A stretch of 26,202 nucleotides of DNA from Seminavis robusta (taxonomy: Eukaryota; Bacillariophyta; Bacillariophyceae; Naviculales; Naviculaceae): contig CAICTM010001593.1 in NCBI GenBank assembly GCA_903772945.1, positions 1-26,202 of the forward strand, in the 5' to 3' direction. This document shows, one piece after another, positions 1 through 9,130 of this stretch. The notes under the pieces are model-generated. The model did not search any database. It had not been told where the DNA came from and saw only the letters and a program-made list of their open reading frames with translations. A program made the position numbers and the translations under genes. Numbering within the stretch: the first letter of the stretch is position 1; each line of letters opens with the position of its first letter.

Positions 1-842
1 GTAGTGTTCAATGAACCGAATAATTCAATCCGCTGCTATTGAACCAGAAGTCGCTTCAGGGGAAACTGAACTGGACATCGGTGATGTGGCCGGGCTAAAG
101 CAGTCAGCAGCACGAACAGCATGATTTTGTTCGCCAAGACTTCGAGAGCAAGTAAGACCGTCCCCGACAATAATAACAAGAACCAGATCAACGGGGAGCG
201 GCCGAGATTGAATTCGACTCGATCAATGCAAAGAGCGAAGTGCCTATGAGAGTCTAGTCTTTCGGTTCCTATGCTAGAAGCGAACTGTATACCTTTACTG
301 GGAGGCGAACCTTACTGGGAGGCGACCCGTCAATCGAGATTGTCTCGTGGCCTCTTTGTCTTTTGCTCCTCTTCGCAACATTTTGAGGTTTTGTCTCTCT
401 TCCCGCACGTAGACTGACTAGTCTAATAAGTACGGTTGCCACTGTCGGCATTTTGAGTTCATCCGCCGTCGGGATCGGATCGACAATCGACAACTCCAAG
501 CCGGTTCTCCCAGAGTGCTGGACATACAGTACTATTAAGGGTACCCCGCATGACTGACACATTGTTCTGCTCAAACAAGGAATCCGTATGGTCATACGGT
601 CTGTACCGTGTCCCGGGCTTCTCCCTCACCGTGGGTCGGCCCTGATCTTAGAGCTCTACTGCTTGTACTCGGCTACATGTATCTTCAAATGTACCCATCA
701 AACTATTTCTTTTTATTCAACTACTACGTGTAAATGAAACGTGTGAGGTTTCTCCTAACTTCACAACTACAGAACGGAAATCATCTGCTGCTCGTTGTGC
801 ATGTCACTGCAACATGCAGTTGGGACATCACCCTAACTTCGC
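1..842. other. Left-edge intergenic region, no supported gene
   Basis: No reading frame here resembles a protein family I recognise; the longest open frame (269-595, minus) starts from a non-ATG codon and has no domain-like pattern. The only structure I see is a two-copy tandem repeat of a 17-bp unit (TTACTGGGAGGCGA shared perfectly at 295-308 and 312-325). The right part, next to 842, is presumably the 3' flank of the epimerase gene. Confidence 0.6.
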
Positions 843-2187
843 CTAACAAGTCTGAGACAAGTTCACCATGGATGGAGCACGGCCCATTCCATTGGCCTGG
901 AGTTCAGGGCAAACTTCCAGTTCCTTGGCGTTGTAAGCACCGTTGTACCACTTCACAGTGCGACGGATCCCTTCCTCAAAGGCCACCTTGGACTTGTAGC
1001 CCAACATAGCATGAGCCTTGCTCACATCAGCACAAGTGTAGGGGACGTCACCAGGCTGGTCGGGCATGACCTTGATGACCGCATCCTTCTCGGTGTGTTT
1101 CTGAACCAAGTCAATAAACTCCTTGAGAGAAGTGCCGGAGCCCTTGCCAAGGTTGAAGACTTCGTACGGGTGGGGACGATCCAAGGCACGGACGATGCCA
1201 TCGACAATGTCTGAAATGAAAGTGTAGTCACGAGAGGAAGATCCATCACCGAATTGCTGAATTTCAACACCTCGGCTCACACGGTCAATGAACTTGAACG
1301 GAGCCATGTCAGGCCTTCCTCGAGGTCCATAGACCGTGAAGAAACGGAGTCCAGAAATATTTAGGTTGTAGAGATGATGGTAAGTGTATGCCAAAAGCTC
1401 GCATGCCTTCTTGCTGGCAGCATACGGGCTCACGGGATTATCCACGACTTCGTCCTCGGAAAAGAATGTGCTCTTAGAACCTCCATAGACCGAAGAGGAC
1501 GAAGCAAAGACAAAGTTCTTGACTCCATGCTTTGCCGAGAGTTCCATGAGGTGTGTGGTTCCCTTGATGTTGCTGTGAATGTAGACATAGGGATCCTGAA
1601 TCGAAGGCCTCACTCCTGCACGGGCTGCCATGTGGCAAACCCAGGTGGGTCCCTCTTCTTCAAAGATTTTGGACATGACGTCTTCGTCACAAATATCTGC
1701 TTTAAAAATTTTGAGACGACCTTCCTCAGGGTACTTTGCACGAAGTTGTTGAAGATTGTTTTCTTTGATGCGCACATCATAGTAGTCGTTCATTTCATCA
1801 ACAGTAACCACGTCGTCGCCACGTTCCAAAAGAAATTCAGCAACATGGCTGCCAATGAAACCAGCCCCACCAGTGACGAGTACCTTTTGATTTTAGGGCG
1901 AGAAAGATTGAAAAACGATTGAAAAAGTGAGAAAAGATATTCACGCAAGAATACCCCTGAATTTTCAATTTGAAATTATAGCTCACCTTCTTGTACCCCA
2001 CATGAGGCTCGACTCCGGTGGTCACCTCATCCACCATGTGATCCAGACCCACCAAACTTCCATGGCGAGTGGGCATAGTGGATGGGGTAGCATCACTGTT
2101 GCGACCAGTCGAGGAATCCTTGGAACTGTTGTCATCGCTGTCCGAGCCACAAAGAGCCGGCATGCTGTTCACGTGATGCATCTTCAT
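843..2187 (-). CDS. UDP-glucuronate 4-epimerase (NAD-dependent epimerase/dehydratase, extended SDR)
   Basis: Predicted to interconvert UDP-glucuronate and UDP-galacturonate for polysaccharide synthesis. Two exons: 1987-2187 and 843-1883, with a 103-bp intron (donor GTGAGC, acceptor AAAAG), giving 413 residues. Splicing restores the Rossmann motif VTGGAGFIG (glycines 72, 75, 78), which straddles the region just after the junction. The SDR catalytic pair is present as YAASK (Y221, K225) after SSSVYG, and VYGPRGRPDMA (RGRPDMA at 255-261) is the signature that separates glucuronate epimerases from other epimerases. The start is the first ATG of the frame at 2187; further upstream only non-ATG codons extend it. 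The first ~67 residues are polar, Ser/Asp-rich and lack a membrane segment, unlike plant GAE enzymes, which carry an N-terminal membrane anchor. The domain is complete to the C-terminus. Family assignment is firm; exact substrate is inferred from the signature. Confidence 0.9.
1884..1986 (-). other. Intron of the UDP-glucuronate epimerase gene
   Basis: The 103-bp GT-AG intron is in phase 0. It is not a multiple of three, so retention would shift the frame just before the NAD-binding glycine motif. Evidence is the donor GTGAGC on the minus strand at 1986, the acceptor CAAAAG ending at 1884, and the continuity of the Rossmann fold only after removal. Confidence 0.85.
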
Positions 2188-2596
2188 CTTGTTTTTCAAA
2201 ATCCTTGTCTTTTAACCTATGGGGAAGTTCGAACTTTGGCAAAGTATGACAGATGTTCCTCCTGTGGTTCAAGCAAGATACACAAGGCACAATCAAGTTA
2301 GAATCCAATGCGGAGAACGACACATCAAGTAAGATTCCCGCTTGCAGTAAGAGCAATGACAAATCACCAAGGTTGGCCACCCCATCAAGCCAACCCCATT
2401 ACCCCTTGGAGGTACAACATCCTCTGGAAGAAAACAAAGCCAAACGAATCTTTCATAGCAAATCTTCACCAGTCAACTCTTCCACCCAACCCTGATATCC
2501 ATCGCAACGAACGATAAATAATTAGCATTCCATTTCCTTACCTTTAACACAGGATTGGCGGAAACCAGCGTGGGGAAACGTCTTGACGACTCTGGG

Positions 2597-2717
2597 GGCT
2601 CCTCTTCTTCAGAGGGGCCTCAACAAAAACAATACAATCCTTCGAGTGTTATTGCTGCGGAGCAATAAAAATGATTGATAGTCAATCGATAAACTTTGTT
2701 GCCGAAATTGACGGCAA
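2597..2717. other. Cluster of four consecutive hairpins, possible structured RNA
   Basis: Four inverted repeats follow each other in 121 bp. Stem 1, 2597-2619, pairs GGCTCCTCT with AGAGGGGCC (one G-U position). Stem 2, 2649-2668, is a perfect 8-bp stem TTATTGCT/AGCAATAA with a GCGG loop. Stem 3, 2673-2687, is GATTGA/TCAATC with a 3-nt loop. Stem 4, 2699-2717, is TTGCCG/CGGCAA with a 7-nt loop. I could not match them to U1-U6, U3, 7SL or a tRNA by eye, so the strand and even transcription are unknown. Confidence 0.35.
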
Positions 2718-3526
2718 TCGTAAGGGAAGTTTGCTCGGTTGTTGGAATTCAATACAAAGAACGCGTTGGCGGCGTTGGCCCAAGAACTACGGGCATTCGA
2801 TAGCCAGTGACCAAACCTAACTTCGACTTGTACGTATCTTTTGGGTGGCCGGAAGTTGCAGGAACAAGGACCTCGTGCAATTGACTGGGACTTTTACTGT
2901 ACGTCACTTTCCACGAATCAATCGAATGAATCACAGCTTCTCTTGCGTTCTCGGACACTGTCAATTCTGGTCCTTTCGTTTCGTGGTGACGTCAATCTTA
3001 GCTTTCGGGGTGGTTGTGACTCATTGGATGGCTGCTTCTTTTTACACAGTCAGCACAAGAGCCCATCACTCAACTCTACATGATTGGTAGCTAGAGTCTA
3101 TAGCTGATCATCTTTTTACAGTCAGATGAACCAATGATGATGTGAGTTCTTTTGCTTGAGACAGAATTTTGGCGTGTGGTGATTGCTGCTTCGTTGTTGG
3201 CTGGCCCATGCCCTTTAGCTCCTTGGCTCCCTTCAAAAGCTAACCCCTTTGGCTGGGTTTCATCAACAGCTCGCTCTCTATTAATAGGACAGCTACTATG
3301 GCTCTTCAATATATTCTGTTTGAATAGGTATTCAAGCAACCGTCTTGTTTTGAAGCACATCCCCCGACATGAGACAATCCCCTGTCTGCTTCTTCTGGGG
3401 AGATGAGCATTCTTTTCTCTAGCTAGTCTACATTGTGTTTCTAGCTCTAGCTCAATAGCTTTCGTGAGACGAGCTTCTGAAGGTTTACCATTCCTCCGCA
3501 ATCAAGTCTAATAAGAGATGCATGGC

Positions 3527-3554
3527 GCTACCGGTATGGTACCGGTACATGTAC
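3527..3554. repeat. GTAC/CCGG palindrome cluster
   Basis: TACCGGTATGGTACCGGTAC followed by ATGTAC forms overlapping self-complementary units. Related GTACCGGTAC or GGTACC-containing palindromes occur in other gaps and introns: 7839-7852, 8127-8155, 12511-12536, 13681-13704, 22677-22687, 25454-25466 and 25638-25648. I see very few in coding exons. Confidence 0.55.
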
Positions 3555-3870
3555 AGTCGTAGCGGTACCGTATGGGGGGCTACTCTGACTTTTGCATCCT
3601 TCTAGAGTACCGGTATTTCACAGCTCAGGCAGCTTGAACATTCAAAAAGTTGAAGATTTATGCTCCTAATAGTTTTAAAGTTTGCTCTAATGCTGTTTAG
3701 TACCGTGCTGCCATTTAAATCTTTGTGGATTTGATTTCAAAGTGCAACTTTGTACGTCACAGGTGTTCGTTGGAGGTTATTGCAGGCAACGTTTTCTGTT
3801 CGTCTCTTTCCCTACAGCGTACTACTAGCCAGCTAGCTAGCTAGCTTCCAAGTGCAGTAAGTTGTTCACC

Positions 3871-6751
3871 ATGCTAGGCCACTTTTTAGTGTTGGGTATC
3901 TTGGTTGCAAACTGCATACTTTGGAGTTTCACCAGTTGCATCTCTTGGTTGTCTCTTGACGAAGCAGGCCTGGCCAATAATCTTGGTGTGAGGATCGTTG
4001 GTACGGCAGTGGCAATGGCTGGAATCCGAGTACGGGGTTATATTCCCTGGAAAGGGTGCATTGATGTTCTTCTCTACAGCCTTTCCCTCCTACTGTTGAT
4101 ATCCTGGGGCCCAAGTTGCACGGCTTTTGAAGGCCGGATCGCAACAAGGCAAGAATTTTCCCGAAAGAGTTTTTACACAGAGAGTATCGTCAACTCCAAC
4201 CATTTATTGACTCCAGCAATAATATCCCAAGGAAGATGTGGTGCCCTTCATGTCGTTTCTATGATGACATGTGAGGATGACAAAGTAGTGCTGACGGACT
4301 TTCAAGCGAAGAAGCTTACAGCGTTGGAGCAAATACGCAGCCGCAAGTTTCTTGCTGCCTTCCAGTCCATTCGAGACTTGGTTGTTATGGCGGAAGAAGA
4401 GGAAGAGGAGGAGACGTATTTCCGCACAAGTCGAAAGGTAGACCAAGCATTGCAACGGTTTACAAGTGAAGCCTTTGTTGCTCCTTACGAGGGAGCTGCC
4501 GCTAGGAGGAGAATTATGCTGGGCATGGACGCCGTAGCATTGCAACTATCATCCAACCTGGCACCTCCTTACGATACTGTTCCCAAGCGAGTGTATCTGA
4601 ATGCCTTGCGGGCTCTGACTGTCATGAACGAAATGCAACAATCTGCTGGTTATGGTGGAAATGCGACAACTTCCTTGGGCGCCGATTCAACCTACTCGCC
4701 GTTTCGGATTTTGCAAAGGCTTGTCACGGGTGTAGGGATCCGAAGGAAGGAAGCAGGATCTTGTACAGCCTACTCCAATGAAAGCATTCAAGAAAAAGAC
4801 TTCAATATGGTCCTAAACTCCTTCTCCAACATGGGAAGAATGGATATGGCACACAAAATTGTAGCCTTGCAAGAACGAACCGAAAATGCCCCTCCGTTAT
4901 CACCGGTAGGCTATTCGATCCTCGTCAAGGGATATGGACGACGCGGAGATCTTCGCAATGTGGATATGATTGTCGCGCACGCCAAAGCAAATGGCATTGT
5001 TCCTGATAGAATCATGCTGAACAGTTTGATTGATGCTTATGTGAATTGCAATGCCATGGACAAGGCCAAGACGCTGTTTGATTGCATGGCCAAGGGCGGG
5101 TCGTCCAGTCACCGTGGCACTCTGAAATGGGTCAGGAACCCCGATTCTGGTGAAGTGCCAAGACCAAATCAGCGGACCTACAATACCATTCTCAAAGGTT
5201 TGGCTAAATCGGGTTCACTGAAGGAGGTCTTGTCCATGTCTCAAAAAATGGAGATGAAACGATTGTGGGACGATGTTACAACCAACACACTCGTCCATGC
5301 AGCTGTCCTCAACGGCAATTTTGACCTTGCAGAAGCTGTCCTGGATCGGCACACTTCATCGGCAAATGCAAGGGCAAACCGGGGGCGTCGGAGGAACGAG
5401 CATCCCAATGTTGAAGCTTACACGGAACTACTTGATGGCTACTCCAAAGCCTCTCAACTGAACAATGCGTTGCAAGTCATGCAAACAATGAAGGATCGTG
5501 GTGTAGAGCCAAACGAATTCACTTACACTTGTCTAATCGCAGCATTTGCTCGTCACGGCCAAGTAGACAAAGCTAAGAAGACGATTCGATACATGACAAC
5601 AACAGGCGGACTAAAACCTACGGCCGTAACCTACAACGCGTTCATATCAGCGCTCTTGTCGCTTCCAGAAGGACAGCAAGATGAGCGGGATGATGATCAG
5701 TGCAGCAGGGCCGTCTTGCCCGCGCCTACGGACGACCAAGTAGATGAAGCCATTGGCATCTTCTACGACATGATGAGGTCGGGAATCCGGCCAAATGATG
5801 TAACTCTTGCGACATTGATTATCGCATTGGGGCGATGCCGACCAGCACCGCGGATCGAAGAAGCGAAAGAGTTGGTGGGAAAGCTGGAAAAGAACGGAAT
5901 TGTCTCATACAAAAACAACCACAAAGTTGTGACCGCCCTTGTCCAGTCATGTGGGCTTTCGGGCGACATCAACGGCGCTCTTGATTGGTTTCGAATGTTA
6001 AAGAGGCCCGACTTGGTCGCCGTGAATGCATTTCTTGACGCATGTTGTCGTTGCGGGTATGAGGACGTCGCGATGAAAACCTTTAGACACTTCTTTGGAC
6101 CGGGTGACGGCGGCAGTTCAGCCATCCTGCAGCCAAGTGTCATTTCTTTCTCAATTCTCATCCGTGCCCTATTGAAGAAGGATACCGTCCCTGCGTCTGA
6201 GGATGCTCAGATTCTCTACATTGAGATGAAAGATGCCCAGAAATTATTTCCGGATCAAGCAATGGTTGACTTGTGAGTACTCGGCGAGTACTCGGCTACT
6301 GCCAGCGGAAAGTTGCACTTGTTTCAATTAGTGTCTGACACCTTTTTTCTTGCCCTACATCTCCAGGGTTTTGAAGACCGTTATCCGTACCGGCAAGCTT
6401 CAGAAGAAAGACGTACCCCTTGTTGCAAGCATTGTACGTGACGCGAAGGAATTGGAGTGGAGACCAGGCCAGCTAGAACGGCGCCGAAGGGCCATCAAAG
6501 CGGTTCTTTCCAGCAGGTCTAGGCTGTTGAGCGTTTGGAACGACGAAGACGATGACATCCTGCTACGTGAAATCAAATCGGAAGATACGCTATTGAAACG
6601 AAAAGGTTGGAACAAGGTGGACTCTGGTTTTCGTTTGTGGGGTGGTGGCAAGATGGACATCCAGGTGGAAGGTGAAAATGATCGTCCGGTTGATGAGTTC
6701 CTCGAATCCAAGGGATGGAATGATATGGAGTCAGGATTTCGAATATTCTAG
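3871..6751 (+). CDS. Pentatricopeptide repeat (PPR) protein, probably plastid-targeted
   Basis: PPR proteins bind organellar RNA and act in its processing, stability or translation. Two exons: 3871-6272 and 6367-6751 (intron donor GTGAGT, acceptor CTCCAG), 928 residues from ATG 3871 or 880 from ATG 4015. From 4015 the protein opens as a diatom plastid presequence: a hydrophobic core (VLLYSLSLLLLISWG) followed by CTA-FEGR, with Phe at the expected +1 of cleavage, then an Arg/Ser-rich stretch. That makes 4015 my preferred start; a good donor (GTAAGT at 3856) suggests that the segment upstream may be a 5'-UTR intron. About a dozen PPR units run from roughly residue 260 to 780 (4015 numbering), for example TYNTILKGLAKSG, AYTELLDGYSKASQ and TYTCLIAAFARHGQ. 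The protein ends in two copies of a 17-residue motif containing KGWN and SGFR. No DYW or SMR domain is seen. Confidence 0.88.
6273..6366 (+). other. Intron of the PPR gene
   Basis: The 94-bp intron joins codon TT|G, restoring the last PPR-like unit (MVDLVLKTVIRTGK). The donor GTGAGT itself carries the in-frame TGA, so an unspliced message would stop exactly at the junction and lose the C-terminal 128 residues. The first bases of the intron are a perfect 11-bp tandem duplication (GAGTACTCGGC at 6275-6285 and 6286-6296). Confidence 0.85.
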
Positions 6752-9130
6752 ACTTACAAAGAACAAGGAAAAGGAAGAGCGACTGTGAAATCTAGAATGA
6801 GAAACGAGCCCAATTCAATGCCCGCCCCTTTTGTTCTCGCGGCATCTTCGCAACCAACCCTCAGACGAAAACAGCAGAGCTAGTGATAGCCAAGTGCACA
6901 AAGGAAGAGTAATAAGCGCAATGCATCGCATGAAGGCTCACTCTACTTGCAGAGCAGAGCTCACGTGCACCCTGAGTCGATCCGACGAAAGCCAGCAGTC
7001 TTCGATGCAGCGTCCGGGGTGCGACTCTTGTAAGTCAAGACAAAGTTCCGAGCAGAATACCTTTATGGCGCGGGAGTTAAAGAAGCTAATGCCGAACTGC
7101 TAATAGTATTACATCGAAGCTATGAAATCCAGAACACGCGGTGATCGTACCGAACTAGATTGTATGTGTTAGAAATAGAGATCAAGAAGCATAAATCTTA
7201 GCACAAAGACGCCCAGATCCTGGAAATGAGATGCTTTCTAGATTCCCTCAACTGCAGGCGATAACCTTTGGCTATGTATTAGTTAGTCAGAGATGATCCG
7301 GGTCCGCTTCGCACAGGCTAGAAGTACGCGAGATACTAGTTAGCTAGTTTCCAACAGCTTTTCCAATTCTTTTGAGTGATCTTTCCTGAGCTCGTCGGTT
7401 CGGTCGTAGTACGGATCCAACCCGGTCAATCTAAGCTCTTTCGAGCAAGTAGTACCGTAGGTAGCTATGGCTGCCTGTGCTTGGATCATACGACCCACCC
7501 TTACTCACTCATGCTGGTACGCCCAACTGATTGAGTCAAAGGAAATCGGCCTCCTGACCTGGGACGACTCCTTATCTATCGGTCTAGTCACACAGAGGTT
7601 CTACCGGAATGAATGCGACTTGGGCTTGACCTGGCAGGCACGGACGGATGCATGCTCTGCAAGCTAAACAGAAGAACCGTCGAGCCTGACCTGGGATGCA
7701 CGATCTACAGTATTTATCCCGCTCTGTACACTGCCTGCACAAATTTGGCTAATAACAATAGCAAACAAGGAAAACTATATAGAAGGATGCCAAGACGATG
7801 CCATTCGGTCGCCGTAAGAGCTTGACCACTCTTTCATACTGGTACCGGTGGCTTGAGGCCCAACCATCCACCCAGAGAGCAACAAAGAGGAAAGCAGGAT
7901 ACACGATTGATGTCTAGCATCTTCCGGGGCTTCGTCAGCGGAGATGAACAAGCAGGGTGGGATCGGCACTTTTTTGTACCGTTACGTTCTTCACCCGTTA
8001 CCTACAACGGCAAGTTAGGGGAGCAATTGTTTTGGCAAAGGGCGTGTTGTTGTCCTCGGTTGCTTGACCTTTAGAGTAGAAGATAACTAGCTAGCCTTTA
8101 GTACCTGGTAGGATTGATTGTGGTGATACGGTAGCACCGTACCGTATACCGTACGATAACCTGGACTAGTTTCGTGAGATTGGCCCAGCAATCAGTCTCT
8201 TACTGTAGTTCCGGCAAGGCTGATACAGCTTTATACCGCCTTTAGTTAGCAATCTGGACGCCTTTTCAATCGTATAAATTAATTAAGGTGTAGATTCAAT
8301 AATTATTGGTGGTTGATACCCCACCCTTTTCAGGTCAGCTCTCTGCAGAAAGTTTGAATCAAAGCAAAAGACAAGTTTCTCCCGCTCTCCAAGCCTCTCT
8401 TTGCTTGTTCTGATGTTGTTTGAGAGAGCAGAATATTCCAGGTTTTCTTGAGAAATAAACGGCCAGGTCAAAGCAGTGTAGTTTTGTTCGCCATTTTGTG
8501 AGGGCTGGCCCGGTACGACTGAATAACAGTCCTACGTATGTGCATCTCTCTAAATCTCCATAACACCTGGGAGCCAGAGCAGGTTCTGGTGTGAAAGAGA
8601 AAACTCCGCACCTGCGCGCAAATTGCTCGTGTTTCATTTGCTCGGAACCACGCAACAACACGCTCATTGAAGCGAATGAACTTGTGCTGTCTGAACCCGT
8701 CCCAGTGGATCATTGCTGTTCACATCCCACTCCACGATCTTCGCCATCATAATTCACAAGACCTTTGGTTGCTATAGCGCTCCATTGCACTGTGTGTGTT
8801 ACATTCATATCAAATAAGCTGCTTTGAGTGTGTATCTGCAAGCATTGTCAACAAGCCAGAAAGATTCATTCGATTGCTACTTTCTCGTCTAGCCATCAGC
8901 TACTACCGTACAACGATCGCCTAATGGATGCAGCGGCGAGAGCAGTCCTGTGTGTAGTGAGAAACTGAGTGAGCAGGCTGGACTTATCTGGTACTGCATG
9001 ATTGGTCCAAGAGATCTGACTTAAGGCGAGGCGAAGCGAATTAGGCTTGTTGCGCGTTGCTTTTCTGTCGTGGTGGGCTGTTGTGTTGCTGCTGGACAGC
9101 CACTGACTGACCTGTGCGAGAGAACAAGAA
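6752..9130. other. Gene-poor intergenic region between PPR and Cys/His-module genes
   Basis: No coding region is supported over 2.4 kb. The open frames (for example 6831-7103, 7467-7667, 7853-8074 on plus; 8359-8713 on minus) are short, lack family resemblance and are not linked by convincing splice sites. The left end is the 3' flank of the PPR gene and the right end the 5' flank of the next gene. GTACCGGT/CCGTACCGTA palindromes lie near 7839-7852 and 8127-8155. A 29-bp segment at 7799-7826 resembles one at 13639-13667. Confidence 0.6.

Larger units (their letters stand above)
2188..3870. other. Intergenic region between the divergent epimerase and PPR genes
   Basis: No protein-coding gene is supported. 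The open frame at 3091-3501 (minus) begins with TTG and shows no recognisable family pattern. The stretch holds the upstream regions of two divergent genes, a cluster of hairpins at 2597-2717 (separate entry), GTACCGGTA-type palindromes around 3527-3554 and a run of GCTAGC units near 3829-3846 just upstream of the PPR gene. Confidence 0.6.

Noticed and set aside
3091-3501. 136-codon minus-strand open frame
   Set aside because: It starts with TTG, resembles no family, and its composition looks like random intergenic sequence.
3829-3846. GCTAGC run upstream of the PPR start as a specific regulatory site
   Set aside because: CTAGCTAG-type strings occur in several gaps of the window and look like simple-sequence repeats; nothing ties this one to regulation.
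6831-7103. 90-codon plus-strand open frame after the PPR gene
   Set aside because: No domain, no conserved pattern, non-ATG start; more likely 3' flank.
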